Positions 23,624-34,082 are shown, counted from the first letter of the stretch. The stretch: 64,000 bases of DNA from Desulfovibrio inopinatus DSM 10711 (GCF_000429305.1 NZ_AUBP01000007.1:1-64000), one strand, 5' to 3'. The notes: generated by a model from the letters alone, not told the origin. Translations and numbers: made by a program.

Positions 23624-24547
23624 TTATGAGTCCATGCTCATTTCTAAATCGGATTCGCCAAGCAGCTCAAGTACTGCGCGCGGATTGTCTGTCCAACGTG
23701 GACTGACCCGGACCCACAGTTCAAGATGGACTGGCATTCCAATGAGTTCGGCAATTTCCTGGCGAGATTCCGTACCAATTTTCTTGAGTGTAGCGCCGCC
23801 TTTTCCAATAACGATACCCTTGTGATTCGACTTGGCGACATGGATAACGGCATTGATATAGGCACGTTTGGGATCTGATTCGTCGAATTCTTCAATGGCA
23901 ACCGCCGTTTGATAGGGCAATTCCTGTCGAAGTTCGAGGAAGAGTTTTTCTCGGATGATTTCTGCAGCAAGAAAGCGAAGCGGTGCCGTTGAAATCTGGT
24001 CTTCGTCATACATCGGACTGCCTTCGGGCAAGCGTTGCCAAACCGCCTGAAGGAGTTTGTCCACCCCATTTCCTGTTAGTGCCGAAATCGGATAGATTTC
24101 CACATCAGGCATGATCTGGGCCGCATTCTCCATAACAGGCAGAAGAAGCGCTTTGTCTGAAACCATATCGACTTTGTTCAATGCCAGCACCATAGGAAGA
24201 CCAGCATCGGCGACTTTGGAGAGTAATCGATTGTTTTCAGCTATTGCATCGGGATTATGCACCATTTTGGAAACATCAAGCAGGGTGACAGCCATATCGG
24301 AAGCTGAAAGCGCCTGCCATGCTGCTTCGACAAGAAATCGATTGAGGGTTCCTCGGGCAGCATGGACTCCCGGAGTATCTAAAAAGACGATTTGTCCATG
24401 TTCATCAGACAGAATGCCGCTGATGCGATTTCGAGTTGTTTGAGGTTTGGGTGTGACGATGGAAACTTTTTGTCCAAGAATTTGATTGAGCAGAGTCGAC
24501 TTGCCTGCATTGGGTGGACCAAGCAACGCCACATATCCGAAATGCAT
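23624..24547 (-). CDS. GTPase Era
   Basis: Era, 307 aa, a 16S rRNA-binding GTPase for small-subunit maturation. G1 is GPPNAGKST (10-18), G3 is DTPG, G4 is NKVD, and the C-terminal KH domain shows the GKGGATLKKIG loop. Length is standard. ATG 24547 has GGAGACC upstream. It stands between the CBS-domain gene and a strong hairpin that probably ends its transcript. Confidence 0.95.
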   Translation of the reverse strand: MHFGYVALLGPPNAGKSTLLNQILGQKVSIVTPKPQTTRNRISGILSDEHGQIVFLDTPGVHAARGTLNRFLVEAAWQALSASDMAVTLLDVSKMVHNPDAIAENNRLLSKVADAGLPMVLALNKVDMVSDKALLLPVMENAAQIMPDVEIYPISALTGNGVDKLLQAVWQRLPEGSPMYDEDQISTAPLRFLAAEIIREKLFLELRQELPYQTAVAIEEFDESDPKRAYINAVIHVAKSNHKGIVIGKGGATLKKIGTESRQEIAELIGMPVHLELWVRVSPRWTDNPRAVLELLGESDLEMSMDS

Positions 24548-24752
24548 GGGGGGTCTCCTTAGAGTGTGATGTCAGTGAAGTTTGGTGGTGGAAATATTTT
24601 GCGTAAACAAACGAGGTTGGCAAGTGCTAAACTGAATTATTGACGAGAAACAGGAGCCTTGCAGACAAACAGAATATACCGGAGACCGGCAAGACTGTTA
24701 CCGACTCGGTATACTATGACACTCGTATGTCTTTTGAAAAAATATACGTCCA

Positions 24753-25127
24753 TTATCCCACTGGGAAAATGGCAAGTTTGAGAAAATCGGACTCCGTAAT
24801 GATGCCAGTCAGTTTGCCTTTATCGACGACCGGCATACATCCATATTTGTGTTCGAGCATGAGCGCTGCGGCTGTACGTAGTGGTTCATCTGACGTTACG
24901 GTTTTGACATTGGTTTGCATGATCTCTGCAATAGTTGTGTCATTTGACTGATGCGCTGCTGCAAGAACATCCCTTTGGGTCACCAGTCCAATAAGTCGAG
25001 TTCGGTCTTCCACAACAGGAAGATGGCGAATGGACCCGGAACTGAAAATTTTACGGGCTTTTTCCATATTATCGTCTGGCGCGATGCTCACAATTGCTGT
25101 GGACATGAGATGTTTGACACGCTGCAT
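24753..25127 (-). CDS. Two-CBS-domain protein
   Basis: A 124-aa stand-alone Bateman module with two CBS motifs (about 5-60 and 68-120), each with the usual VxxxxxLxGIIT/RDVL end. Such proteins sense adenosine nucleotides and act on partners, but no partner domain is present. The repeats are close to AcuB-type and IMPDH-type CBS pairs. It lies 205 nt before era on the same strand and has its own AAGGAG site. Confidence 0.85.
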   Translation of the reverse strand: MQRVKHLMSTAIVSIAPDDNMEKARKIFSSGSIRHLPVVEDRTRLIGLVTQRDVLAAAHQSNDTTIAEIMQTNVKTVTSDEPLRTAAALMLEHKYGCMPVVDKGKLTGIITESDFLKLAIFPVG

Positions 25128-25268
25128 TCTTACTCCTTCTAAGCAGTGGAGATCATAATTCGGCTATACCGTATGGCGCCGGCCTTGTATTTTCTTGTTC
25201 AATCTTGGTGTCTCTTGTCAAGGAGTTCTTCTGGGTGATTTTTTTTGAAAAAAGAAGAAGATGGAATT

Positions 25269-28067
25269 TCATACGTTGGCGTGGTGAGGGATCGTGTTGG
25301 AAATGATCCTGTTTACGGCACCAAGCGTATGTTTCATCGTATCAATGAGTTTGTGAAAATTTGTGGTTTTGTTTTCTCGAGCAGCCTGTTCCAACTGGCT
25401 CGCTTGTTCATACAACGTATATGCGCGAATATTGCCGGCAGCACCTTTGAGGCTATGACTCGTTTCTACCAACATATCCATATCATTATCTTCAATGGCG
25501 TCAGTTATGGATTGTAACAGTGATGGAGCCATTTCTTCAAATAATTTGAGTAAAATGTACATCTGATCAGTATTGTTTCCCAAGGCCGCTTTAAGCGCAT
25601 TCAAATCGAGTTCCGACGCCGTGGAGGGCGTTGCGTTGAGGATGTTGGCAATGACTTTGAAAAGGGTTGAAGAATCCAACGGCTTTTGAACATATCCGTC
25701 CATACCGGCACGTAAAAAACGTTCTTTATCGCCACTCATGGCATGTGCCGTCAGCGCGATGATAGGAATAGCCGGATTAATACCGTCCTCGCCACGTCGA
25801 ATCCGCCGAGTTGCTTCTTCACCATCGAGCACCGGCATTTGCACATCCATAAGAACAATATCGAAATGTGATGTAGCCAAGGCATCAAGAGCCTCTTGGC
25901 CATTGACGGCAGTCGTCACCTCATGCCCCTGTTTTTCGAGGAGTACGGTGGCGAAGCGGAGATTTACCTGATTGTCTTCAGCCAGAAGAATACGCAATTG
26001 AGGAAGGGGGGGTTGTGGTTCGGGTTGTGGTGGTGGACAGACAGTTGCATCCGTTTTGAGTGTCTTCGTTGGTAACGAGAAGGTAAATTTCGTTCCGTTT
26101 TGCAGATCGCTTGAAACTGAAATCCCTCCTCCCATCAGTTCAACGAGCTGTTTGCAGATGGCCAGTCCGAGTCCCGTTCCTTCGTGCCGGCGCGTCAAAG
26201 AACCGTCGAGTTGCGTAAAGCTCTCGAAAATGGTGCTGATTTTTTCATCGGGAATACCTATCCCTGTGTCGGCAACGGTGAAGACAAGGCCGTATTCTTT
26301 GTGTGTATGATATTCGACATGAATGGTTATAGATCCGGTTTCCGTAAATTTAACGGCATTGCCGACAAGATTGATGAGAATTTGGCGGAGTCGCACCGGA
26401 TCGGTGCGTATGCATGTCGGGACGGTATCGCCAACCTGACAGTAAAATTCGAGCCCTTTGCCTTTGGCTGTAATCATGAGCGGCTTGAGGGCATCGGTCA
26501 GAAGGCGGCCAATGTCGACATCATTTTCAGTGAGTTGTAATTTGCCGGCTTCGATCTTGGTGAAATCGAGAATATCATTGATGATGCCAAGCAACGATTC
26601 GGCTGAGTTTTTCACCATAGTCAGGTATTCGTTTTGTTCTGCGGAAAGATCGGTCATCAACGCAAGTTCGGTCATGCCGATAACACCGTTCAACGGCGTA
26701 CGAATTTCATGACTCATATTAGCAAGAAATTCGGCTTTGACCTGACTGGCCTGTTCGGCAGCTTCCTTGGCTTCGATAAGTTGTTTAATGAGACGCCGCT
26801 TATCCGTCACGTCTTGCATGATCCCGAGCAAACGAAATGGTGTTCCATCGGCATCCCGCTCGACCTCGGCTTGAATGCGCACGATACGTTCCCGGTTCAA
26901 GGAAAATTCTTCATCTGCAGCGATTTTTCCTGAAACAATATCGTCGATCCAGGATATAAGCCGGGGGCGTTCGTTTTTGGAGAAAAAGCGAATAAAGACG
27001 TCGCGTGTGGGATGGAGTGAAAGTTGATTGGTGCCAAATAAATGATAAACTTGATCCGACCACGACATGGTGTGCGTATGGAGATCAAGTTCAAAGTTCC
27101 CCATTTTGGCGAGTTCCTGGGCTTTTGCCAGTCCAGCCTGGGTGTGAAGCAACGCTTCTTCAGCTCGCTTTCGACCTGTTATGTTCACATGGGATATGAC
27201 GGCCCCACCAATATCGTCAGGTAATGGCGTGACGACGACTTGAAACCAAATGCGGCCTCGGCTGGAAACAAAGGGATATTCGATTTCAAATTTATTTTTT
27301 TTCTTTTGCAGAATGGAAAGCAGGCCAGCCCCGGCTAAATTTTGTGGAAGGAGGGTCTGGCGTACATACTCAAGACGCATTTCTTTGGGAATCGTCTTTT
27401 CAGGTAATGGGAAATGATCCCATGCATCGTTGGTGGCAATCACGCGAGCATTGGAATCGACAACCGTTATATGCGCCGAGAGAGAAGCCAGAACCCCACG
27501 CAACAAGGCTTCGCGTTCTCGGTTTCGTTGTAAAGATCGGTCGAGTTCCTGGCTTTGGAGCAATGTATGTTCGTAGGTTCCAAGAAGAAGATCGACCATA
27601 TTTTTTTTGTTTGAATAAATCGTACGCGATTCGCCGCGCAAAACGATTTCCATTTCTTCATTGTCTTCCGGTCGATTTGTACTTCTGTTTTCCAACAAAT
27701 ATTCAATACGAGAGAAAAGAAATGCCTCATCGAAAGGTTTTGTCACAAAGCTGCTTGCACCGCTCGCCAAACCGCGAACAATATCTTCCGGATCGGAGAG
27801 ACTGGTGAGGAGAATGACCGGAATGGAACTCAAGTCGTTATCGTTTCGAATGGTACGACAGAGCTCAAATCCGTCCATTCCTGGCATGATGACATCGGAA
27901 ATGACAATGTCACACTGTTGATTCCGAAGTGTGAACAAGGCTTCTTCGCCATCACGAGCAAGGTTCACGACAAATCCTCGACTACTCAAGGTCTCTTCCA
28001 GCATGAGCGCTTGAGTTAAGCTGTCTTCCACAACGAGGATACTGGTAGATGATGATTGCTCGGGCAT
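25269..28067 (-). CDS. Hybrid histidine kinase REC-PAS-PAS-HisKA-HATPase-REC-Hpt
   Basis: A 932-aa soluble phosphorelay protein. An N-terminal receiver (about 9-125, Asp58) is followed by PAS-like domains (about 190-300 and 310-425), HisKA (His453 in MSHEIRTP), HATPase (LVGNAVKF, DTGIGI, GTGLGL), a second receiver (Asp741 in LMDVQMP) and a C-terminal Hpt domain (His871 in HSLKGAAG). No membrane helix is seen. ATG 28067 follows TAGGA; a TTG start at 28109 would run into cheB. It begins 22 nt after cheB, so it sits at the output end of the chemosensory operon, where wsp clusters carry wspR. The N-terminal receiver could accept phosphate from the CheA. Confidence 0.9.
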   Translation of the reverse strand: MPEQSSSTSILVVEDSLTQALMLEETLSSRGFVVNLARDGEEALFTLRNQQCDIVISDVIMPGMDGFELCRTIRNDNDLSSIPVILLTSLSDPEDIVRGLASGASSFVTKPFDEAFLFSRIEYLLENRSTNRPEDNEEMEIVLRGESRTIYSNKKNMVDLLLGTYEHTLLQSQELDRSLQRNREREALLRGVLASLSAHITVVDSNARVIATNDAWDHFPLPEKTIPKEMRLEYVRQTLLPQNLAGAGLLSILQKKKNKFEIEYPFVSSRGRIWFQVVVTPLPDDIGGAVISHVNITGRKRAEEALLHTQAGLAKAQELAKMGNFELDLHTHTMSWSDQVYHLFGTNQLSLHPTRDVFIRFFSKNERPRLISWIDDIVSGKIAADEEFSLNRERIVRIQAEVERDADGTPFRLLGIMQDVTDKRRLIKQLIEAKEAAEQASQVKAEFLANMSHEIRTPLNGVIGMTELALMTDLSAEQNEYLTMVKNSAESLLGIINDILDFTKIEAGKLQLTENDVDIGRLLTDALKPLMITAKGKGLEFYCQVGDTVPTCIRTDPVRLRQILINLVGNAVKFTETGSITIHVEYHTHKEYGLVFTVADTGIGIPDEKISTIFESFTQLDGSLTRRHEGTGLGLAICKQLVELMGGGISVSSDLQNGTKFTFSLPTKTLKTDATVCPPPQPEPQPPLPQLRILLAEDNQVNLRFATVLLEKQGHEVTTAVNGQEALDALATSHFDIVLMDVQMPVLDGEEATRRIRRGEDGINPAIPIIALTAHAMSGDKERFLRAGMDGYVQKPLDSSTLFKVIANILNATPSTASELDLNALKAALGNNTDQMYILLKLFEEMAPSLLQSITDAIEDNDMDMLVETSHSLKGAAGNIRAYTLYEQASQLEQAARENKTTNFHKLIDTMKHTLGAVNRIISNTIPHHANV

Positions 28068-28089
28068 ATCGGACTGTTTTCCTACCGGT

Positions 28090-29121
28090 TTACCCGACAC
28101 TGGTAACAAGTTCCGGGCCTATAGCGTCGAGAGGGAGAATACGCTCAGCTCCCCCCAAGGCTATGGCCGTTCCAGGCATGCCGTGCACTGTGGACGATGC
28201 CTTGTCCTGCGCGATGGTCAGGGCGCCGAGATCGCGTAATTTTTTCATTTCTACAGCGCCGTCACGCCCCATTCCTGTCAAAAGCACAGCCGCGGCTTTT
28301 TTGGAAAAGACTCTGCCAACGGATGCAAACATATAGGAAACCGACGGCCTGAGTCCATTTTGCACCGGTGTCGTTGATAAATGAATACGCGGTCCCGGGG
28401 TGACACCCATGTGTACTCCATCCGGCGCGACATAAATCACGCCGGGCTCCAGTCGAAGCGAATCTTTCGCAGCAACAACGGGGAGTGTCGTTATACTGCC
28501 AAGCCATTGCACCATACCGTTGATAAACCCCGGAGACATGTGCTGAACGAGAAGAATCGGAACGGGAAATGATTTCGGGAGCACCGAAAGAATTTTGCTT
28601 AATGCCTGAGGGCCACCCGTTGAAGCACCAATGGCAACACATTCAATGCGTCGAGAAATTTTGGGATGGGCCGAGACACTCGGAGTTGACTCATCCTGGG
28701 ATAAACGCCGGCGTACTCGGCGTACCACTTTGATTTCCGACATGAGCTTGACGGTTTTAATCAATTCATAACAGGCTTCATCGTTACCGCGACCAAGACC
28801 GGGTTTTCGCAGCAGGGTCAAGGCTCCGGCATCCATGGCCTGGAATGTCTTGGCGGTTTCACTCGGTGACCAATCACTGCTCACGATGACAATTGGCGTG
28901 GGCCGTGTCGCCATGATTTCCCGCGTGGCTTCAATACCATTTAAAACCGGCATGGTGATATCCATGGTAATGACATCGGGTTTGAGCCGGTTTGTCATCT
29001 CTACGGCTTGCCTGCCATCTTCTGCTATACCCACCACTTCCATGGTGCCGTCAGATTCGAGAACATGACGCATGAAGACGCAAACCGAATGGGAGTCGTC
29101 AACGATAAGAACACGAATCAT
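28090..29121 (-). CDS. CheB/WspF-type methylesterase
   Basis: A 343-aa protein with an N-terminal receiver (Asp54 in TMDITMP) and a C-terminal CheB methylesterase domain with catalytic Ser in AIGASTGG, His in QHMSPGF and Asp in LTGMGRDG. It removes methyl groups from the receptor to reset signalling, and phosphorylation by CheA activates it. Several in-frame starts exist; I use ATG 29121, which gives the standard MIRVLIVDD start. It lies between cheA and the hybrid kinase. Confidence 0.92.
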   Translation of the reverse strand: MIRVLIVDDSHSVCVFMRHVLESDGTMEVVGIAEDGRQAVEMTNRLKPDVITMDITMPVLNGIEATREIMATRPTPIVIVSSDWSPSETAKTFQAMDAGALTLLRKPGLGRGNDEACYELIKTVKLMSEIKVVRRVRRRLSQDESTPSVSAHPKISRRIECVAIGASTGGPQALSKILSVLPKSFPVPILLVQHMSPGFINGMVQWLGSITTLPVVAAKDSLRLEPGVIYVAPDGVHMGVTPGPRIHLSTTPVQNGLRPSVSYMFASVGRVFSKKAAAVLLTGMGRDGAVEMKKLRDLGALTIAQDKASSTVHGMPGTAIALGGAERILPLDAIGPELVTSVG

Positions 29122-29170
29122 AGTCGTTCGACGCATCCTTAAGGGTTGGTGTCGGTAAGGTGTCGTCAGG

Positions 29171-31594
29171 CTATAGGAGCCGTTCAATTACGTCCAACAG
29201 ATTTTTTTGGTCAAAGCCGCTTTTCACAATATAGGCATCGGCTCCGGCATCAATGCCACGTTCTTTGTCTTCTCGACTTTCCAATGAAGTCACAAGAACT
29301 ACCGGGAGATTGGCGAACGCTGCATCGGCTCGGATTCGCGCAGTCAATTCAAAACCATCCATGCCCGGCATCTGGACATCGGTTATAACAATATCCGGTG
29401 CAGTTTCGCGCAATGCTAGAAAAGCTTCCACACCGTCAATAGCCGTTTTCACGACGTATCCGGCCGCTTCAAGAATATTTTTCAACAACATGCGCGATGT
29501 TATGGAGTCTTCCGCAACGAGAACGGTGGATTGTCTTCCCGATGCTTCTCGCATTGGCTGATGGCGCTTGTCGACCTGATTCGCTTGTGATGTTTTGGAT
29601 GCGGTAGCGATCATATCGGGCACATGAAGAATCGGCGCAAGCAGCCCCCCGGCTAATGTGGTCACGGCGGCAACATGGCGGACCCGTCGGAGTTGCGGAC
29701 CGAGTTGTTTGGCCATGACTTCACGTTCTTCATGGATTTTATCGACAATGATGGCTGCTCTTCGGCCCGATGCCGTCATAATGAGTACAGGCAGATGTTG
29801 GGATTGCAGCAGTTCGGATTCAGGCAATCCAAGAATCGTTTGGAGTCTGCGTACTGGTATAGTGACGCCTTCGTGGACAATACCTTCTCTCGCCAAAGCA
29901 TGGATGATGTCATCAGGTGTAATGCGGATGACGTGCTCGACTCCCCCCTTGGGTATGACAAAATGCCGTCCTCCAGCCATAATGACAATTCCCGGATAGG
30001 AAGAAAGCGCCGAAGGCAATGTGATATCGAATGTTGTGCCTTTTCCGGGGAAAGAAGAGACACCAATGGAGCCACCCATGCGCTCTACTTTGTCTTTGGC
30101 AATGGCAAGCCCAAGGCCACGCCCTGATATATCCGTAATAAGAGGACTTGTCGTGAGGCCAGAATGAAAAATGAGATTTAATTTTTCTTGTAGGGATATT
30201 TCACGTGCGGCGTCGACAGAAATGACATCGAGTGAAATAGCCTTGGATGTCACGGCATCCGCGTCAAGACCAATGCCGTCATCAGATACTTCAATCTGCG
30301 TTTTTCCTCCTAATGATCGCATGACACGAATCTGAATTCTGCCAGCATCAGTTTTTCCATGGGCAAGACGCTTTTCAGGTTTTTCCAGTCCATGGTCGAC
30401 AGCATTTCGAATAATATGAACAAAGACGTCTCGTAATTCATCCAGAATGCGTCGGTCGATTTCAACCTGTGATCCAATGAGGGTGAGGCGACATTTCTTG
30501 CCCTGTTCTCGGGCAATATCCCGAGCGATAACGGGCAGCATGTCGAACAAAGTGGAAAATGGTTCAAGCAAAATACGCCGCGTTTCATCAAGGAGCTCGT
30601 CAAGCATGACTGTCATGGAACGGGCATTTTTTACGGCTGATTGGGTGAGTGAACCGATTTCAGCCTCAACAAAATCAAGGTGTCGGCGGACATCATCGGT
30701 ATGTTCAAGAGCGTGACGGACAGCACTTCCTGCACGCGGATTGGCATCCAAAGAGTCAAAGGCTAATTTGAGTCCAGCCATTTCTTTTTTGATTGTCGTG
30801 AGCCGACGCGCGGTTTCTCCCAACGCTCCCTTGAGCCACAGCATTTCCTCTCCGCGCAAGAGGACATCTTCAAGCCGGCTCGATGGAACCCGGACCGTGT
30901 CGAACCCCATACCCTTGGCAGGTGATGAAGGTATACGCGTTGAGGATGTTTGGTTCGATGCAGGTTCAGAAGAGGGAGAACGGTCTGACGATGGAGCGGC
31001 ATCGGAATGCGGTTTATCCGAAATTCTCTTTTCGTCGGGCGGTCTTGCTGGCTCGGTGGTATCGTGAGATTCTTCCGGTAGAGGGGCAGTAGAGACGGAA
31101 GTCGTTGGAGGCGGAGCCAAAGTGTTTTTATCGAGCTCAGCTTCGGACATTGGGGTCAAAATGTCGTCAAAGAGATGGCCTTCAGGAGTATCGGTTTCCG
31201 AATTGTTAAGTAATCCGGCCAATCGTACGGCCTCAGGACTTGGACCGTCTTCTTCCGTGGGGTTGTTAATAAACCAACGAAGCATGTCCACGGCTTGGTG
31301 GAGAAGGTCGAATTGACTCTCATCCGGAGACTGATCGTTTTTGATCATACCGGAGAAGACGGTTTCCATCGCATGACTCAAGACTTCAATATCGAAGCCC
31401 CCGACAGCTCGCGCAGCCCCTTTGAGACTGTGGGTTTCGCGATAGGCCAATTCGAGGAGGTGATCGCGCTTGGTTTCATCTCGTCCTTCTTCGAGCGAGA
31501 TGAGCGTCTTTCCTAAATTGGCAAGTCTTTCGACGGCTTCATGTTTGAACGCCTTACGAAGCTTGGCGAGAAATTCCGGATTGTCAAAAGCCAC
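29171..31594 (-). CDS. CheA-REC hybrid chemosensory kinase (WspE-like)
   Basis: An 807-aa kinase. Order: Hpt (about 1-125, His55 in ETHSLKGAAR), a long Pro/Ser/Thr linker (about 130-225) without a clear P2 domain, dimerisation region, HATPase (N box HIIRNAVDHG; GRGLGLAI), CheW-like domain, and a C-terminal receiver (Asp739 in ITDVQMPGMDG). A receiver fused to CheA marks WspE, FrzE and PilL/ChpA-type systems, not the flagellar CheA. The kinase probably signals to CheB and the neighbouring hybrid kinase. It overlaps none of its neighbours; the MCP stop is 12 nt upstream. Confidence 0.93.
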   Translation of the reverse strand: MAFDNPEFLAKLRKAFKHEAVERLANLGKTLISLEEGRDETKRDHLLELAYRETHSLKGAARAVGGFDIEVLSHAMETVFSGMIKNDQSPDESQFDLLHQAVDMLRWFINNPTEEDGPSPEAVRLAGLLNNSETDTPEGHLFDDILTPMSEAELDKNTLAPPPTTSVSTAPLPEESHDTTEPARPPDEKRISDKPHSDAAPSSDRSPSSEPASNQTSSTRIPSSPAKGMGFDTVRVPSSRLEDVLLRGEEMLWLKGALGETARRLTTIKKEMAGLKLAFDSLDANPRAGSAVRHALEHTDDVRRHLDFVEAEIGSLTQSAVKNARSMTVMLDELLDETRRILLEPFSTLFDMLPVIARDIAREQGKKCRLTLIGSQVEIDRRILDELRDVFVHIIRNAVDHGLEKPEKRLAHGKTDAGRIQIRVMRSLGGKTQIEVSDDGIGLDADAVTSKAISLDVISVDAAREISLQEKLNLIFHSGLTTSPLITDISGRGLGLAIAKDKVERMGGSIGVSSFPGKGTTFDITLPSALSSYPGIVIMAGGRHFVIPKGGVEHVIRITPDDIIHALAREGIVHEGVTIPVRRLQTILGLPESELLQSQHLPVLIMTASGRRAAIIVDKIHEEREVMAKQLGPQLRRVRHVAAVTTLAGGLLAPILHVPDMIATASKTSQANQVDKRHQPMREASGRQSTVLVAEDSITSRMLLKNILEAAGYVVKTAIDGVEAFLALRETAPDIVITDVQMPGMDGFELTARIRADAAFANLPVVLVTSLESREDKERGIDAGADAYIVKSGFDQKNLLDVIERLL

Positions 31595-31606
31595 GAGAGC
31601 GCACTC

Positions 31607-33358
31607 CTAGAGTTTGTATCGGGAGACAAGCTCCTGCAGTTGAATCCCCAGGTCTTGGAGACTCATGGCTGAATTTTCGAGCTGTCGTGCACTTTCTGTG
31701 TTTTGGCTTGTGGCTTGGCTGATATTATCCATGGCCAGGGCAACCTGATCCATACCGGCAAATTCCTCTTGGCTTGAAGCGGAAATCTGGGTTGCGGCCA
31801 TTGCTGCCTGTGAGATTGTATCCGCTAACTGTTGAATAGCTGTCGCAGCATTTTCCGTTCGATGGACTCCGGATTCCACGGCATTACTGCCCTGCTCCGT
31901 CGCCATAACTGCGGCGGATGTTGCTTTTTGAATATCGGCCAAAATAGATCGAACCTGATCCGTTGCCTGTTTTGATTGCTCGGCAAGGCTCCTGATTTCT
32001 TGGGCTACAACGGAAAAACCGCGTCCTTCCTCGCCGGCTTTGGCTGCTTCAATGGCTGCATTGACCGCTAAAATATTGGATTGGTCGGCTAAATCGTTCA
32101 CCACAGCAATGATGTGAGCAATATCCTGGCTTTTCTCCGACAAGCGTACAATATGTTGGGCGACATACTCCATTTTCCCTTTGATGGTGTCCATTTCGGC
32201 ATTGAGCTGTTCGGTGGCTTCACTTCCGGATTGCGAGCTTTTGGCGGCTTCAGCGGCCACTTCTGCAACCGTTTTGGCTTTATCCATGGACAGGCGGGTC
32301 GTTTGTTTTACTTCTTCGACGGTGGCTGAAATTTCGCTGACGGCTGTGGCCGTCTCTGCAGAACTGGTGGATAATTGCGTCGATGAAGCGCTGATTTGGC
32401 TGATGGACGTCGTCAACACATGGGCGGCATCGGTCATCTGGCCTGTCATTTTACGAAGTGCTTGCACCATGGAAGACAGCGCATTGCCCATGGTATCTTT
32501 GTCTGAAAGCGGAATGACTTCGTTGGACAGGTCCCCGTTGGCGATGGCAGTTAAATGTTCGGCATGGCTGTTGAGTGAGGCCGCCATATGGAAAAACGCT
32601 CGTGCCAGGTCGCCCATTTCGTCTTTGCTGTTGACGTCGGGTAAATGAATATTGAGATCACCAGTCGCAATGCTATTGGCCGATTCAAGCAATCGATGTA
32701 AGGGCTGAGTAATGCGTCGACTGATAACAATGCCTGCACCGGTCGCCACCAAGATGGCAAGAATCGACAGCATGATCACTAAGTTGCGTTTTGATGCGGT
32801 ATCTTGTTTCAGGTGATCTTCGGATTGAAATGATTTTGACCTGACTTTTTCATCGATATTGTTCAAGAGCGTCCGAAAGGCAATAAGGCTCGGGAAGAGC
32901 TTTTCAATATAGAGTGTCGAGGCAAGATTATGGGCGATCTCTTGAGTGTTGTTCTCGTAATACCCCTTTAATATATCGAATGTATGATGAATTTCATTGT
33001 GATATCGCTCAATGGCTGAGAGGTCAGCGGCTGTACTGGGGACAGCTTCCTCCAAAACACGTTTTCCGTCACCATAGAACCACTTGCCAAACGCGCATTC
33101 TTTAGGATCTGACTCGACATTAAGGTTTGTGATTTCATTGCTGATGATTCCACGGCTAATCGAGAGAACCCAATCTAAATGGTTGATTTCCATTTCCTTG
33201 ATATTCATCGCAATTCTGGAACGGGTGACAACACCATCGACATCTCTGTGGAGGTTGTCGAGTCCGACAATTTCAATGGTGCTGACAACAATCAGAACGA
33301 TGAGCACCAGCGCGAAGCCCAAGGCGATTTTGATGCCGATCTTGAGATGGTTGAACAT
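31607..33358 (-). CDS. Methyl-accepting chemotaxis protein with predicted periplasmic CZB domain
   Basis: A 583-aa receptor. Two membrane helices (about 9-31 and 192-213) enclose a periplasmic domain that carries the pattern of a chemoreceptor zinc-binding (CZB) domain: HLDW (His60), C-x-FGKW (Cys88), and H-x3-H (His120, His124). HAMP follows (about 213-265), then the signalling domain with the conserved hairpin tip (VVNDLADQSNILAVNAAIEAA...GRGFSVVAQEIR). There is no CheR-tethering pentapeptide at the C-terminus. CZB domains are usually cytoplasmic and sense zinc or hypochlorous acid; a periplasmic one could read zinc outside the inner membrane. It feeds the CheA-REC kinase encoded next. Confidence 0.92.
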   Translation of the reverse strand: MFNHLKIGIKIALGFALVLIVLIVVSTIEIVGLDNLHRDVDGVVTRSRIAMNIKEMEINHLDWVLSISRGIISNEITNLNVESDPKECAFGKWFYGDGKRVLEEAVPSTAADLSAIERYHNEIHHTFDILKGYYENNTQEIAHNLASTLYIEKLFPSLIAFRTLLNNIDEKVRSKSFQSEDHLKQDTASKRNLVIMLSILAILVATGAGIVISRRITQPLHRLLESANSIATGDLNIHLPDVNSKDEMGDLARAFFHMAASLNSHAEHLTAIANGDLSNEVIPLSDKDTMGNALSSMVQALRKMTGQMTDAAHVLTTSISQISASSTQLSTSSAETATAVSEISATVEEVKQTTRLSMDKAKTVAEVAAEAAKSSQSGSEATEQLNAEMDTIKGKMEYVAQHIVRLSEKSQDIAHIIAVVNDLADQSNILAVNAAIEAAKAGEEGRGFSVVAQEIRSLAEQSKQATDQVRSILADIQKATSAAVMATEQGSNAVESGVHRTENAATAIQQLADTISQAAMAATQISASSQEEFAGMDQVALAMDNISQATSQNTESARQLENSAMSLQDLGIQLQELVSRYKL

Positions 33359-33509
33359 GGTTTCCTCCGTAATTCGCCTATATCTTCGGTTTATCGCTGC
33401 AGTGATGTACTACGACAGCAAAATTATTGTATTGAGTTGGCTTGTTATCGTATGAGCACAAAGCATTATCTACCGGGATTTGCTCGGAGAAGTATGTTTG
33501 CAACGCGCA

Positions 33510-34076
33510 TTACAGAACGACCTCATCATTGATCAGGATATACTCATCTGTAAGCAAGGTTTCGGTAGAAAGAACAAGGAGACCATCTGGTGAGAGCCCC
33601 CTGACAAAACGAACCATGGATGCGTCTCCAGGGGGTTTCCATGGCGACAGGATATCGGTTTGGATGGAATTGACCATGCCAACCGATGAGGCCAGTATAC
33701 TCGTTTCCATATCATTGTGTTGGAGCAAAACAATCCTATCAGCATCGGTGAGCAAACCGGATGGAATACCGAACAGACGACGGACATCCATAACCGAGCA
33801 AACACGACCGCGTATACTGACCACCCCGAGGATGAAATCCGGTGTACATGGAATAGGCGTGAGTCCGGCTACAGAATGCACTTCCTTAATGTAATTCGTT
33901 TCAATACCGTAGCGCTCTTTGCCAATACCAACTTCAAGAATACTCAAAGTATGACCGGATGGTTGTGTCGGAGGAGCATGTTCTTGAGCCAGTTTATTGG
34001 CTCGAGCATTGAGCACGGCACTCTCGTTAGGTCGAGAAAGCTCAAGGTTCTGTTGTTCTTTCATCCGTTTTTCCAT
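33510..34076 (-). CDS. CheW-like coupling protein (WspB/WspD type)
   Basis: A 188-aa adaptor linking receptor and CheA. The N-terminal 45 residues are polar and probably disordered; the CheW fold follows (RYGIETNYIKEVHSV, FILGVVSIRGRVCSVMDVRRLFG). It is the second CheW of the cluster, between cheR and the MCP, as wspD/wspB are placed in Pseudomonas. It lies 6 nt after cheR. Confidence 0.88.
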   Translation of the reverse strand: MEKRMKEQQNLELSRPNESAVLNARANKLAQEHAPPTQPSGHTLSILEVGIGKERYGIETNYIKEVHSVAGLTPIPCTPDFILGVVSIRGRVCSVMDVRRLFGIPSGLLTDADRIVLLQHNDMETSILASSVGMVNSIQTDILSPWKPPGDASMVRFVRGLSPDGLLVLSTETLLTDEYILINDEVVL

Positions 34077-34082
34077 GGATTC

